A stretch of 64,000 nt of DNA from Aureobasidium sp. EXF-3400 (GCA_024195585.1 SWBL01000142.1:1-64000); one strand, 5' to 3'; shown: positions 10,816 to 21,960, counted from the stretch's first letter. Notes: generated by a model from the letters alone, not told the origin. Numbers and translations: made by a program.

Positions 10816-12322
10816 TCAGAAAATCAACCAAATCATCCCTCCCAACCACCCAGCCAGCACAATAACAGTAATAATAACCGCACCCGCTCTATCAGCCTGC
10901 GTAATTTTCTTCAAACTCGTCGGATCTTTGGTACCTCCACTCCCCGCAGCATCATCCCCAGCACTAGTTCCTCCAGTGCTGTTCGTCAACGGCCCCTGCA
11001 CTTTCCCAATCAAATTGCTTTGAATGACTTCTAAAGCGCACAATTGTTGGCCTACTCCCCATGTATTGTCCCAGGTAACGGTGGTGGGGGTAGAGGAGGA
11101 AGAGTTTGCAAACCAGTTTGTGCCGCAGGTTACGCCGTCGGTGCCGCCTGTGCAGGAGGCTGCGGCTGCGAGGGCGGAGGCGGCGAGGTAGGGTTGGACC
11201 AGAGCAGAGAGGAAGGGGGCTACTTTTGTGGAGGCGGCCATCCAGCGGGCGAGGTATGCTTTGAATCTGTGAGGTTTGTTAGTGTCTGCTAGGATAGATG
11301 GTGGGAATGGTGGGAGAGGAAGGGAAGGCAAAACTTACGTATGTTGATCGACGTTGCAGTTACCGCCGGGTTCGCAAGCGACTTCGTACATAACTTTGTC
11401 GTCGGTGAAGAACACGTGAGTGGCATTCCAGAGTCCTTCCGTTCGTTCCCTCCAAATGTCTTCGCCGGTGATGTTCCACAGTGTTGCTGCACCGAGCAAA
11501 AAGATACCTGCGTTGTATGTCCATTGGATTTTCTCAATGTCGGTGCAGTTTGTCGTCGTGTCCGTGCCGTCGTAGACGTAGTAGTCTTCAGTCATGAGCC
11601 CAACTTCTTGCATCCAATCCCATGCCTTAACCGCCCAATCGATATAAGTAGTGTTTCCAGTATACATTGCCAACCTCGCCCCCAAGTTGAAAAAGCCTCC
11701 GTTGGAAATGGAGTTTTTGTAGTTGTATCCGTTGTTGAAAGTAAAGATCTGCCATCTCAACCCTCCATCACAGGTTTTAGAATCCCATCTCAAAGCCTGA
11801 GAGTTAAACGTCGCTTGAGCAAGAGCCAACCATTGAGGTTTGCCTTTAGGAGGATTAGGAAAGTTGACTTCAGCAGCTGACATGGCTGCCATGCCCCAGA
11901 AAGCTTGATCGTCGTTGCCCTCGCTTTTCGTCTGGTTTTCAGGCATGTAGTCTGCGTCTGGGCCGGCTTGGAAGAGCAGAGCTTGGGTGGTGACGTTGTT
12001 GTAGGTGGAGTCGCCTGTGTAGTACCAGTAGTCGACTAGAGAGCCGAAGACAGCGCCAGCGTGCCACCAGTAGTAGGGCCAGGGGAGGAGACCGATGGTT
12101 TGGCCTGTTTCGTTGCCGTGGTAGTATTTCATCATGCCGTAGGCGACGGTCGAGGCGGCGGATTTGATGGATGCTGTGGTTTGCGAGTTAGTATACTGAG
12201 CAAAGCTGCTGAAGTGGAATTTCCTTCTTACCATCATCGCTAATGTCGAGTTCGATAGCTTGACTGGGTAGTACGAGTGAAGCGACCGATAAGCCCAGGG
12301 ATATGAGATGCGTCGGACGCAT
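10816..12322 (-). CDS. GH76 mannan endo-1,6-alpha-mannosidase, DCW1/DFG5-like, GPI-type
   Basis: Cell-surface enzyme of glycoside hydrolase family 76; the yeast relatives Dcw1 and Dfg5 link GPI-mannoproteins to wall glucan. Complement of exons 12232-12322, 11339-12173 and 10816-11266; 458 aa. Exon 1 supplies the signal peptide (M1 to about SQA22), joined through a 58-bp intron with a TACTAAC branch site. The family's Asp-Asp catalytic motif is GNDDQAFW (Asp118-Asp119). Other conserved blocks are CDGGLRWQI and [16 protein letters not shown]. Seven or so N-glycosylation sequons are present. A Ser/Thr/Gly-rich stretch precedes a C-terminal hydrophobic segment ending IWLIF, as in GPI-anchored precursors. 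An unspliced reading starting 120 nt upstream would lack the signal peptide and is rejected. Confidence 0.93.
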
Positions 12323-13263
12323 GATGTGCGGTATTTCTTTATGTGATGCAGAAGATACAAGAAGCTGCAGAAATCCAGAAAACCAGAATCTTTGTTGTCT
12401 ATGTTGTTGAGTGTTTCGTGAAAGGCAAGTAAAAAGATCGACAATAATAGAACAGCTTCAACGGTGTCTCAGATGGATCATTGAAATCTTGTGTGTCGTG
12501 TTGTGTGGCGGAGCTGAGTAAAGAGCGTGATTGTAAAAAAAGAATGGACGCTGCACAGAGGCAACAAGGCGATGGTAAGGAACGTGTGGTATCGAGAAGA
12601 AAGAAAGATGAAATGAAAGACCTAGCTCACAAGGCCGTCAGGGCACCGACCTCATTATCTACACTTCAGCATGTTATTTTGGAGGTTATACGACCGTTGA
12701 CAAGGGGAGAACGGCCTGACAAGCGGTCGAAGGACTCTTATACGAAGTGCACGGACATTTGTGCCCCACACGTTCTTCTTCGTTTGGGCATCCAGCCGTG
12801 TTTGGTGGTAGCATTTATTGATCCATCTCGTGTCAAGGCTGTAGGATCCCTCGAAGGATCCAATGGGAATTTAACAAAGCTGGGAGACGTATGTTTCCGA
12901 TTGCTGTTCCTGGAGTTGATATTGCGATGCGACAGCTCAAAAAGTAAAAAGTCCGAATGACGACGGATTGTAAACAACGGGCGAACCGCATACCTAAGAT
13001 TGCAGAGATTCCATGTCAACAGGAACGGATAAACTCGACCCCTTGAGCAAATGAGCTCAAATCCGTAGCTGAGATCGATCAGAGGATTCTTAGGGTAAGC
13101 TCTTCAGTATGAGAAGGATCAGAGAGTGGGAAAGAAGAAGGGACACGGAAAGTTGAAGAAAGCTATAAGATGTAATTCAAGATTACTAGACGCAGATGGG
13201 GTATCATAAGAAGTGAAAGAAACAAACATGACGACACAGCTGAAACGACAAGCAGATCAGCAT
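12323..13263. other. Intergenic, upstream of GH76 gene
   Basis: Promoter of the GH76 gene plus the 3' region of the AN1 zinc-finger gene. A plus-strand open frame of about 140 codons from ATG exists at 12544-12960 but has no recognisable features. Near 12843-12860 there is a near-palindrome of two GGATCC words. No supported gene. Confidence 0.35.
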
Positions 13264-14288
13264 CTACGGATCAAAAACGATGAGATCCGGCACGGGTGGA
13301 CCAACGCCTCTTAGCAAGACCAGAGTGTTCCCCGTCTTGACTGCTGCGCCCAACTTCTCTCCAAAATCGAGCAGTCGGCCGCCTTCAACGTGGAAGACGC
13401 GTAACTTGTCAGCCTCGCCGTCTACCCGGTTGTTCAGATTCTCGACTTGTAGTGACGTGGCAGCTAGGTCTAGGATTCTGCCAATGCTCCACTCGGACGA
13501 GTAGAAGAATTGGCCGGTTGGGTGTTTGGCCTTTGTTGTGTCTGCAGAGGCCTCGACATTGAGGTAGATGCGCTTCTCCATGGCTACCTTGGCATCACCC
13601 TTGGCGTTCTTCTTCAGCTCAGAGGTAGCACGAATGCGCTGAGCAGGCGTCAGGGGTTTGGCCGAGGAAGTTGGAGTTTTTGTGCTTGTCGAAGGCTTGG
13701 AAGGTGGCGAGGTGGTGGCAGCGGACATCATGGTCTTTTGTTTAGCCTGACCCCAAGCACGCAGTTTGGCGAGCGCATTCAGATTTTTCTCTTTGTTCGC
13801 GCGAGCTCCTATAGGGGCGAGCTTGGCGCAGTCGTGACTCTCTCGTAAGCGGTGTTTGAGGCAGTAGCTTCGATTACAGGAATCACATTCGACGCCGGGT
13901 ACGAGAGCAGAGTTGATGAGTGTCTTGCATGCAGGTTCCGAGCATTGCGATTCGTGTGTGAGGACGGACGGTTTGGGTGAAGGCGTGTAGGTGGATCGTT
14001 GTTGAGCAGCGCGTGCTCTCGCCCAAGCACCAGCGTTAGGACATGAATGGGCGGTTTCTGAGCGGTGGTCCAGACAGTATTTGCTACAGCATGTCAGTAT
14101 TCGACAAGCCATGTGGGAGGACAAAAAGCGGCTCACCCTTTGCAGCTCTCGCATTTGAAGGGAAGAAAGTCGAGTTGATGACAGAAGGACATCTGGCAGT
14201 GAGCGCCAATGGCTTCGACGTCGGCAGTGGCCATTTTGGTATAGCTGTGTTGTTCCGAAGATGGATCCGGAGTAGATGAAGACGACAT
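13264..14288 (-). CDS. AN1-type zinc-finger protein with ubiquitin-like tail (Cuz1/ZFAND1-like)
   Basis: Stress-response factor: in yeast and humans Cuz1/ZFAND1 links Cdc48/p97 and the proteasome during arsenite or misfolded-protein stress. Complement of exons 14137-14288 and 13264-14083 with a 53-bp intron; 323 aa. Start is ATG 14288. Two AN1 fingers are visible: residues 31-65 (CQMSFC, FKCESCKGKYC, HRSETAHSC, split by the intron at the Gly of CKG) and about 98-136 (CSEPAC, VECDSCNRSYC, HRLRESHDC). A basic Ala/Ser/Thr-rich linker follows. The C-terminal 90 residues (FYSSEWSIGRILDLAA through LLRGVGPP) look like the ubiquitin-like domain of Cuz1. The gene is head-to-head with the transglycosylase gene, 291 bp between starts. 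Family firm; stress role inferred. Confidence 0.88.
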
Positions 14289-14579
14289 GACTGCGACGGC
14301 GACGGCAGTATTTATCCCGTCGCCTTTTGTGACAGGACCAGGCAACCAGCTGCTTACGACAGCGTCGGGAGTGGCGGGTGCTTACAAGACGCACGGAATT
14401 GGCAGGCGCGGCGGCGAGGGAAGCTTCGGGAATCGCATGTGAAAGCCCCGGTCCCCGAACATTCTCATTCACAGGGAAAGAGCCATCTTTTTCTGCCAAA
14501 CAAAACACGGCGGGTGCTCAGCCTGCACCCAATCACCATCGCGTCCATCAGACAAGCCGCAGCAGCTGTAGTTGGCAAG

Positions 14580-16009
14580 ATGCACTCGGCCCTGACGTAC
14601 CAGCCAGTCGCCCGGTGCTCGGTATGTCGCTGCCCGTAGTCCTCGTAGCCCGAAAAGACAAAGGTAAATACTGAACCGCCATCAAGGTCACCAAGGCACG
14701 TGCTGCTACTCTTCAACTGCCCCATGGCGAAGTTCCTTTGCCCATCTTCATGCCTGTTGCAACCCAGGCTTCGCTCAAAGGCCTGACTCCTCATCAACTC
14801 GAAGAGACTAGCTGTCGCTTGTGCTTGAACAACACCTATCATCTGTGATTGTCCTCGAGTCCTGTAATCATTCCCCTCTGACTCTTCACACAGCGGTCTC
14901 AAGCCAGGCCAAGCCACTCTGGATGCCATTGGCGGTGCTCACAAACTCCAGTCATGGCCACACAACATCCTGACAGATAGTGGAGGGTACCTTTCCCCTT
15001 CTCTGCCTTCCCATCCCCCAGAACTCACACGTCTAGTTTCCAAATGGTTTCTCTCCTCGAACTCGCCACTGTAACTGAAGAAGGCGTCCGTTTCCTCTCA
15101 CCGCACGATCGCTCTCCCATGCTCCTGACCCCCGAACACTCCATCTCGCTCCAAAACAGCATCGGCTCAGACATCATAATGCAACTCGACGATGTGATCG
15201 CCACCACTTCTCCCGACCACGCTCGCATAAAGGAAGCCATGTATCGCAGTATACGCTGGCTAGACCGCTGCATCGCCGCCCACAAAACCCCCACCACCCA
15301 AAATCTATTCTGCATCATTCAAGGAGGTCTAGATCTAGAATTGAGAAAAGAATGCTGCAAAGAGATGGTTGCTAGAGATACACCTGGTATAGCCATTGGA
15401 GGTCTTTCTGGTGGTGAGGCTAAAGAGGAGTATTGCAAGGTAGTCAGCACATGTACGGATATGCTGCCAGACAACAAACCGCGCTATGTCATGGGAGTGG
15501 GATATCCTGAAGACTTGGTTGTCTCTGTTGCTCTGGGCGCAGATATGTTTGATTGTGTCTGGCCTACACGAACTGCTGTAAGTGCTTCATCAGCACCACG
15601 TTTCTTCCACCGCTCTAATCACCCACAACAGCGCTTCGGCAACGCCATAACCTCCACAGGTGTCCTAAACCTACGCCACGCCTCCTACGCCTCAGACTTT
15701 TCAGCCGTAGAGCCAAACTGCAACTGCACAATTTGTCGTCCTGTCTCTGCAGGTGGACTGGGTCTCACACGCGCCTACATCCACCACGTCGCAGCCAAGG
15801 AAACAGCAGGTGCACATTTATTGAGTATACACAATGTGCATTACTTGCTCGACTTGATGCGAAGGATCCGAGAAGCTATTATTGCAGATACTTACCCCCA
15901 GTTCTTGAGAAACTACTTTGAGACGTTGTATGCGGGAGATAAGACAAAGTATCCTACTTGGATTGTTGATGCTTTGAGGAGTGTGGATGTTGATTTGATG
16001 GCGGAGTAG
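14580..16009 (+). CDS. Queuine tRNA-ribosyltransferase catalytic subunit (TGT)
   Basis: Exchanges guanine-34 for queuine in the anticodon of Tyr, His, Asn and Asp tRNAs. Exons 14580-14621, 14687-14844, 14894-14986, 15037-15577 and 15632-16009; 403 aa, the length of the human catalytic subunit QTRT1. Spliced motifs: LTDSGGFQMVSL with the acid/base Asp near residue 95, IQGGLD, the IGGLSGGE loop, FDCVWPTRTARFG with the nucleophilic Asp near 270, and zinc ligands CNCTIC (Cys308, 310, 313) with a His near 345. Several exon joints fall inside conserved motifs (HL|GLKPGQ, SGG|FQ, RTA|RFG), which supports the model. Fungi cannot make queuine, so substrate comes from outside or from bacteria. A paralogous accessory subunit is not in the window. 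Confidence 0.94.
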
Positions 16010-16096
16010 AGGGTAGAGAGACGAAGACGAAAAAGGTGCATATTTTCTACTGTATATCAGACACCCTGAGAAACACATCCTCATAACTTCAACCTC

Positions 16097-17507
16097 CTAA
16101 CCACACAACTTCTTCACCTCCCTAAACACATCCCCAACAACTCCCTTCTCCGTCAGAACAATACTATCATGATCCGTTCCCTCCACAACCTTAGCTTCAA
16201 ACCTCACTTTACCCTCTGCCTCTGCATTCCCGTCTTTCCAACATTGCTCAAAGTACTTCTGTCCACCTTGTCCAATCAACGCGTCTGATGCCGCAAAGTA
16301 AGCTCGGAACGTGAGGCTCGAAGTTGAGGATGTATCATGGCTTTGAGCTCCATAGGCGTTATGCAAAGAAGCAATTGCGGAGGGTAAAGAGGCATAAATA
16401 CCCCAATCTTTGCCGTCTTTCTGCATACACAACAATGAATCTGCTGATATACCACTGTTGTTCGTCAATATCATTATACCCAAGGAACAAGGCAAAAACA
16501 CATACCTCATATCCTCCTTGCTCTGCCACTTCTGCTGCAACTTTCCCACTTCGTGCCAAGTGCTTGCACTCATCCCATAGACCCTCTGACATTCTTCCTC
16601 TCCTAACGTTGGCATCACTCCCATCTTTGCAGACGAGAAAGCTAAAGAGGGAGCAATGTAACTGCCGATGAAGGAATGGATATGGTGGAAATTGCCTACC
16701 CATGATGCAGGTAGTTTATCGATGACTTGGGCTAATGGAGCGGAGGAGTGGATAGGGTGAACCCATGGGGCTGAGGGTGTTGGTTAGTGAAATGCTATGA
16801 TTGTCTTGGATATGAAAAATGAGAGAGAGAGAGAAAAGGGAAGTAAGAATAGAGAAGGAAACAAGGGATAGAGAAAAGGGAAAAGCATAACATACCCAAA
16901 CACGCCATAAAAGCCCTGTCTTCGGGATAAAGCAATTGCGGCAAATGAATGGCGGTATTAAACGCATATATCGTGCCAGCAGAATGCGACATCAGCGCCA
17001 CCTTCTCTACCTGTAGCTTCTGCAGCACAGCAGGAACAATCTCCAACCATATCTTTACCCTCTCTTCCAAAGCCACAGCAGTAGAACCGCCGAATCCTGG
17101 TCTGTTTTCCATTAGCCATCATGTACCATCACCACTCAGCCATCAGCCATCATCTCCTTTCATCACCACTCCATCCAAAAGCCTCTCCCCTCCAATCCAC
17201 TCCATTCCACAACATTCTGATATCTTGGGAAGAAAGAACACAAAACATACCTATCAATAATCAAAACCCTAACCCCGTCCTTCCTAGCAACTTCCTCAAA
17301 GCCAAAGATTAAATACCTAGCCGCACCCATAGGATGACAAAACAACACTACCGGTAACTGTTTGTCTCCGAAATTTGTTGTTGTGGCATAGGTTACGCGT
17401 AGACGCTTATGGTCAGGGGAAGCAGGGAGATGCAAGCTACGGTGGAAGTTAATGGTGCTGCAGAAGCTTGTTGCGATGTCAAGAGGTGAGGGTGTTGCCG
17501 CAGGCAT
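16097..17507 (-). CDS. Alpha/beta-hydrolase, four exons
   Basis: Predicted serine esterase/lipase-like hydrolase of unknown substrate. Complement of exons 17251-17507, 16896-17101, 16506-16770 and 16097-16454; 361 aa. Strand beta3 to oxyanion region reads LPVVLFCHPMGAARY; the next joint rebuilds IDRPGFGGST; the nucleophile elbow is SHSAG (Ser126), a variant of GxSxG with Ser first; the catalytic His is probably in EGTDHDSIV near the C-terminus. The third intron (16455-16505, 51 bp) is divisible by three and lacks a stop, so it could be retained, but its GTATGT donor and ACAG acceptor argue for splicing. No signal peptide. The 3' end is convergent with the transglycosylase gene, 87 bp away. 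Family confident, function open. Confidence 0.82.
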
Positions 17508-17773
17508 TTTTGGTGCAAGTTATTTGGGGTGGACTCAATATTGGGAGTGTAGGTTGATGGGAATGTTATTAGAGGTTGTAGTTTTGCTTATGATATTATT
17601 ACAGGTGTTGAGAAGCTGAGGTGAGCTGTCGCGTCAGCCCTGTCCTCGTGAATCCTTCCAGAATCCTTTGCATGTGAAAATCCCCCATATGCTTCTTCGT
17701 ACACGATATACAAAAGGGCCTGTTTTCCCTCTGACTGGCACGATTGCTCCTGTCGACTTTTTGCTACTCCGTT

Positions 17774-19510
17774 CTACATTCCAAACACGACATTCTTCAA
17801 GCCGTGCTCCTTAGATAATTCAATCCAATCCACTTCGTCTGCACTCCCGCCAGAAATCTCTCTCTTTGCTTGTTCTCTGACCACAAGTTCGAGTACATGT
17901 CGCACTCGAGCCACAGCTCCTGAAAGCCCTGCGTGTTCCATTTCTTGCAACATGATTAATGCAGCTGCCTTTTCAGCTGGTATTTTCGTCGCCGCGCCCG
18001 CCAGGAAAAGCGCAGGAGCTAGATGATGATTCTCCTTATCGTTGAAGACGAAACTCTGGCGTACGGTCTCGATGATGTAGGTGCAGTGTTCGGTGTCCTC
18101 TGCGGCAAACGTATCTCCATCCATTCTTTGGTACGGATACATGCTCGTGTGCAGGTAGAGTTGTAGCACCGAGTATTGCAGTCGTGCGAAGTTGTACGTA
18201 CCCCTGATGATACCCAAGTCGCTTTTGTCGTCCAGATTTTCCAAGTGTGCTGGGCAATTTGCTTGCCATTTCTCTGCATGTCGATGTGATAAATTTTGAA
18301 TAAAGTCTAGTCTTTCCTGTAATTCGACATGCCTCTCTCGAAACGTGCTTCGGAAACTCAGCGATGCTTGACTCTGCTCGGCGAACATCTCGAATGTGAT
18401 CAAGGAAAGCTTGTGCGTTTGCATGAACGTGTCCATCGCTTCTGGAGTTGCAAGGATTTTCTGTTGACTACGCGAAATTGGCCAGACGGGTAATGAACGA
18501 CCATTCTCCAAGAATGCTCTCGTGTAGTGGCCGGCTTCGGGATTTCCAGCAAGGCCTGCTTGAGCATCCAAAACGAGGACGTACCATGAGAGATACGCCT
18601 TCAATCGACCGACTGCAGATTCGGCCGGTTCATGAGCCAAGCTGGCGAGTTTGCGCAAATGCAAAGCCCACGAACTGCGATCCTCAGGCCAACGCTGAGA
18701 CGCACAAGCGATATCGTACATCAGAAGAACGAAATGCAGAAAGAACACAGCTTCCGGATCGGTGGAAGGTGGCATCGACCGGCACGCGGTGATCGCTTGA
18801 TCGTAATGTTGAAACGAACCAGCTATGAGTTCCGGACGGTTTTTCATGCCGCTGTTGAGAAGTGTGATGGCACAGATGGCATGACGGAGCGGGGGGAACT
18901 GCTTCGCCGAAGAAACAAGGACGTTCTGATTGTCCTCGATGTTCAGTCTAAATCTGACGGCCATTGGCATAATCTTCCGACAGACAATCCTGTCGAATAG
19001 TAAGGGGTGTATCGCATTATCGCGTGCTCTCGTGCCGTAATTCATAATGTCCAATGGTATACGAGAGGCCTGTATCAGCTCGACGGACTGCGTGTCTGAA
19101 TCCTCAGAAGACGAGTCAGATGCTGGCCTTGGGTCCTGAATCGTTTCTCTTCTCGGCATTCGATGTTCTGCGGGTATCATTGTCGCAGCAAGATCTCCAG
19201 AAGTCGAGTTGATAAACATCATAGGTCGTGAGCGGGTCGAGACTTCAGCACATATTGTTCCGTCTGCAGGCTTGCCATCAACACCTGCTCCATGCGGACC
19301 CTTGCCAAGTACAATATACTGTCTCTCGACATCTCGACTTGTGTCAATAAATTTATATTCGCGTGTCCAGTCGCATGGTCGATTCAGACGGGAACATGAG
19401 TTGCAACGACCAATCTCATCGCGGTTTTCATCACACTTGACCTTTCGCTGTCGACAGGTGCGACAACCGGTATACGATCGTTGGGCAATCGTCGCTTGCG
19501 AAGTTTCCAT
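17774..19510 (-). CDS. Zn2Cys6 transcription factor (fungal_trans_2 / DUF3468 type)
   Basis: Nuclear DNA-binding regulator; single exon, 578 codons, ATG at 19510. The binuclear zinc cluster is at the extreme N-terminus: Cys16, Cys19, Cys26, Cys36, Cys39, Cys46 (C-x2-C-x6-C-x9-C-x2-C-x6-C) with basic RQRKVK between the second and third cysteines. After an Asp/Ser-rich linker (about 120-145) comes a long alpha-helical region with the layout of the DUF3468 group (HPLLFDRIVCRKIMPMAVRF onwards). It is the left-most gene of the block that carries the CCGAACCG promoter word, one copy lying about 580 bp upstream of its start. It is therefore one of two candidate regulators of that block. Target genes are inferred only from position. 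Confidence 0.88.
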   Translation of the reverse strand: METSQATIAQRSYTGCRTCRQRKVKCDENRDEIGRCNSCSRLNRPCDWTREYKFIDTSRDVERQYIVLGKGPHGAGVDGKPADGTICAEVSTRSRPMMFINSTSGDLAATMIPAEHRMPRRETIQDPRPASDSSSEDSDTQSVELIQASRIPLDIMNYGTRARDNAIHPLLFDRIVCRKIMPMAVRFRLNIEDNQNVLVSSAKQFPPLRHAICAITLLNSGMKNRPELIAGSFQHYDQAITACRSMPPSTDPEAVFFLHFVLLMYDIACASQRWPEDRSSWALHLRKLASLAHEPAESAVGRLKAYLSWYVLVLDAQAGLAGNPEAGHYTRAFLENGRSLPVWPISRSQQKILATPEAMDTFMQTHKLSLITFEMFAEQSQASLSFRSTFRERHVELQERLDFIQNLSHRHAEKWQANCPAHLENLDDKSDLGIIRGTYNFARLQYSVLQLYLHTSMYPYQRMDGDTFAAEDTEHCTYIIETVRQSFVFNDKENHHLAPALFLAGAATKIPAEKAAALIMLQEMEHAGLSGAVARVRHVLELVVREQAKREISGGSADEVDWIELSKEHGLKNVVFGM

Positions 19511-20216
19511 GCTGTCATCGTTCTGGACGTGTATTGTTGTCGAGGGATTGAGGCGAGCCGAGACCAGAAGAAATCGATTTCATGGTTCTCTTTGATGAAG
19601 ACGAGAAGGAAAATTGGTGATGTGGTCGACGGGAACTGGCAAAAGTCAAATCCGCTCCGTCAAGGGAAGGCCCGAGGGTCGTGCCAAGAAAAAGCTACTA
19701 GAACAAGCACAGGCGCCAAATTGGGCGGGGGCGACGCATGGCCGCCTACTTTTGTTCGGAGCCGCAATACGGTTTTGACATGTTAGTTTTCCACGGGTGA
19801 ACCTGTTCAGTCCTTTTGACAGCCTGCTATGTATACAGTCACGCGACCCTGGATCTTTGCTTGCTCTTTATGTACTGGAAGAGGGTTTTAAAGCCGGTCC
19901 GATTAATCTTACAATATCAATGCTTGACCGCCCACGGAATAGATCCGAGTCGCCCAGCGATGAATATCACGTTTCATCTCTGTCCGGGCGCCACCCGTCA
20001 CATCGTCACTCTATCAGAGTTTGCTTGCAGTCAAAATGGCTGGGCCCGGGCCAATCACATGCTGAGGACGAACAGCAAAACGAACACCGAACCGAAGTTG
20101 ATTGGTCCCTTTTTTACAGCATCTGAGGACGGAGATGAGCCGCATACAGCGCATAGAGTGCGATTGGCTCGAACAACTTCTAGTCTTATGCGGAGTAGGC
20201 TTCTAGCGCCACTATT
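19511..20216. promoter_or_regulatory. Promoter of Zn2Cys6 gene; 3' region of FAD monooxygenase
   Basis: Both flanking genes are on the minus strand. Contains one CCGAACCG word at 20087-20094. Overlapping plus-strand open frames (up to 157 codons) run into the monooxygenase 3' end and are not convincing as genes. Confidence 0.4.
20087..20094 (-). promoter_or_regulatory. CCGAACCG word (CGG-N2-CGG), site 1
   Basis: Exact match to the 8-bp word shared by promoters of this block; read on the minus strand it is CGG-TT-CGG, a direct CGG repeat of the kind Zn2Cys6 proteins bind. Role inferred. Confidence 0.4.
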
Positions 20217-21624
20217 CTACCGGCTCTCCAATTCTGTGGCCTTCTGCTGGTCTAGCCATTTGACAGCCCCCTCATACTTGCAGTTGTAGTCTAAGAACTC
20301 CGCTGGGTTCAGTGTCACCTTTGAACTTCCCTTTTCCGTAGCGGGCTTCGCTTGCTGACGGCTATATGCTTGGATTAAACTTGCTCTTCTGTAACGGCTT
20401 TCGAAGACTTGTTGGAGGGCGGAACTGGTTTCCGAGTAAGTGGGTTTGGCGGTGACAAAGGAGAAGAAGGCAGAGAGAGCTTCGGCATCTTCGATACTTT
20501 GGGATGCACCTTGACCTGGACACAAGCGAGTTAGTATGGAGAACTTGACCTTTTGGAAAAGCAGGTGGGGACAGGTCAAAACTCACCTTGGGTAGGCAAC
20601 ATGGCATGGGCAGCGTCTCCAATGATAATCGTCCTTCCTGCCACCCAAGCAGGCAATGCGTCGATATCTCTCAACTGCCAAAGCGCAATATCCGGTGCTT
20701 GAGCAAAGATATCCCGAACCCACTGCGGGAAGTCATGATATGTCTCTAGTAGCTTGGACAGTGAGCCTGGAGTGGTTCAACTGTTGGAATCTGAGGCTTC
20801 GTGCATGTGCTCGTCGGGAACCATGCCCACTAGACCGAGTAAGTCACCGTTACGGGCAGGTCCCATGATCACGCGTCGATCGTGGCCCATCATCAGTGTT
20901 GTAGCTTGTCTTTTTGGATCGAAAAGTTGGGCGTCGACTTCAAGTGACGTGAGATTCGCGGTCTCGACAAGGAGACGGTATGCTGAGACGCCGGTGGGTG
21001 TTGGATGTACGAGTTCATGGTTGCCTGCCTTGAGTACAGCTTCGCGAATGACACTGTGGATACCATCTGCACCGATAATGAGGTCGCCTTGGTAAGTTGT
21101 GTTGTCTTCCAATGTGACTTGTCCTGCTTCACAGTCACAGCTGACGACCTTGGCTGCAGTGACGATGCTTGCAGGATGACCAGGGAGTTCTGTGCTGAGT
21201 GCCGCCTCTCTCAATGCAGAATGTAGATCTTGACGATGGTACACCATACGATCAGCTCCGTACTTCTTTGCATCCATGTCAATGTTCATGTGGATATTGC
21301 CTTTTGTGTCGAGGATACGAAATTGTCTCTCCGCTGTAGGCTTCGCTTTCGCGATGATATCCCCAAGACCCCATTGCTCGACAATTTTCTGGGCGTTTGG
21401 CTGGAGAGATAGAAGAGCGCCAACTTCTTTGTTCATGCGAGACTTTTCTAGTACAATAATTTCTCGTTGAGGGCCTCTCATAGCAATCGCCTGTACTCGT
21501 GTCAGTCAGATGTTCAAATCGCGGTTGGGACATTCGGTCAGAAGTATCATACAGCAGCTAAACCGGCGATGCCTCCTCCGACAATGATGATTCGGAACGT
21601 GTTGGTCGCTGCATCGATCGCCAT
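20217..21624 (-). pseudogene. FAD-dependent aromatic monooxygenase (salicylate hydroxylase-like) with in-frame TGA
   Basis: Family enzymes hydroxylate aromatic rings using FAD and NAD(P)H. Complement of exons 21553-21624, 20587-21490 and 20217-20515 stays in one frame for 425 codons, but codon 262 is TGA (20777-20779). Upstream are the FAD site GGGIAG (16-21), a conserved Arg-rich strand and the GADG motif (165-167). Downstream, still in frame, are TTPGSLSKLLETYHDFPQWV, the second FAD motif IIIGDAAHAM (about 312-321) and GQGASQSIEDAEAL, so both halves look conserved. The stop sits where relatives usually have Trp (SW before a PGS segment), suggesting a TGG-to-TGA change. Both introns have good branch sites. 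Recent inactivation, sequencing error, read-through, or a weak 80-bp intron bypassing the stop (loss of about 26 residues) are all possible. Divergent from the PhyH gene. Confidence 0.8.
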
Positions 21625-21828
21625 CGTGTCTGATTTCCTGTTGCTATGCTTGGGAGGGTTCTGAATGTGTGTAGACGTGACGAAAAGGTTGTGTATACCG
21701 ACGCTTTCCTGTACCTTGATGGGCACACATAGTCTTTGTACAATCAAAACAGACAGCCGATGGATATCGGGACCACTTCGTGGATGTGAGCTTTCCGAGA
21801 TGGGTGCGTGATTGGGGCTGGAGCTTGT

Positions 21829-21841
21829 CCGAACCGAACCG
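21829..21841 (-). promoter_or_regulatory. Double CCGAACCG word, sites 2 and 3
   Basis: The 13-mer CCGAACCGAACCG holds two overlapping copies, so CGG occurs three times at a 5-bp pitch on the minus strand. Confidence 0.5.
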
Positions 21842-21848
21842 TGTTTCT

Positions 21849-21856
21849 CGGTTCGG
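21849..21856 (+). promoter_or_regulatory. CGGTTCGG word, site 4
   Basis: Together with 21834-21841 this forms a perfect 8-bp inverted repeat with a 7-bp spacer (TGTTTCT), a layout suited to two bound dimers or a cruciform. Confidence 0.5.
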
Positions 21857-21960
21857 CTGATTTGCCGTGGAGAACTTGGGCACGATGTCTTTGGCGACCC
21901 GAGGCTGGCCTGTCGTTCGATCTCGGGAAACGTCTCAAGCGGCGAATTGCTTGCACGCTT

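Noticed and set aside
11335..12444. Unspliced GH76 reading beginning near 12444
   Set aside because: It lacks the signal peptide that appears when the TACTAAC-containing intron 12174-12231 is removed.
12544..12960. Plus-strand open frame of about 139 codons upstream of the GH76 gene
   Set aside because: No domain, signal or splice-linked extension; it lies in the GH76 promoter and its composition looks random.
14289..14345. N-terminal extension of the AN1 protein upstream of ATG 14288
   Set aside because: The upstream start would be a TTG codon; the ATG at 14288 is sufficient.
19797..20289. Two overlapping plus-strand open frames of 109 and 157 codons
   Set aside because: They overlap each other and the 3' end of the monooxygenase gene on the other strand, with no recognisable features.
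20700..20850. Intron that would remove the TGA from the FAD monooxygenase
   Set aside because: A possible GTGACT donor and CCAG acceptor exist, but splicing would delete about 26 residues of a conserved strand and its Trp, so a nonsense change is preferred; kept as an alternative.
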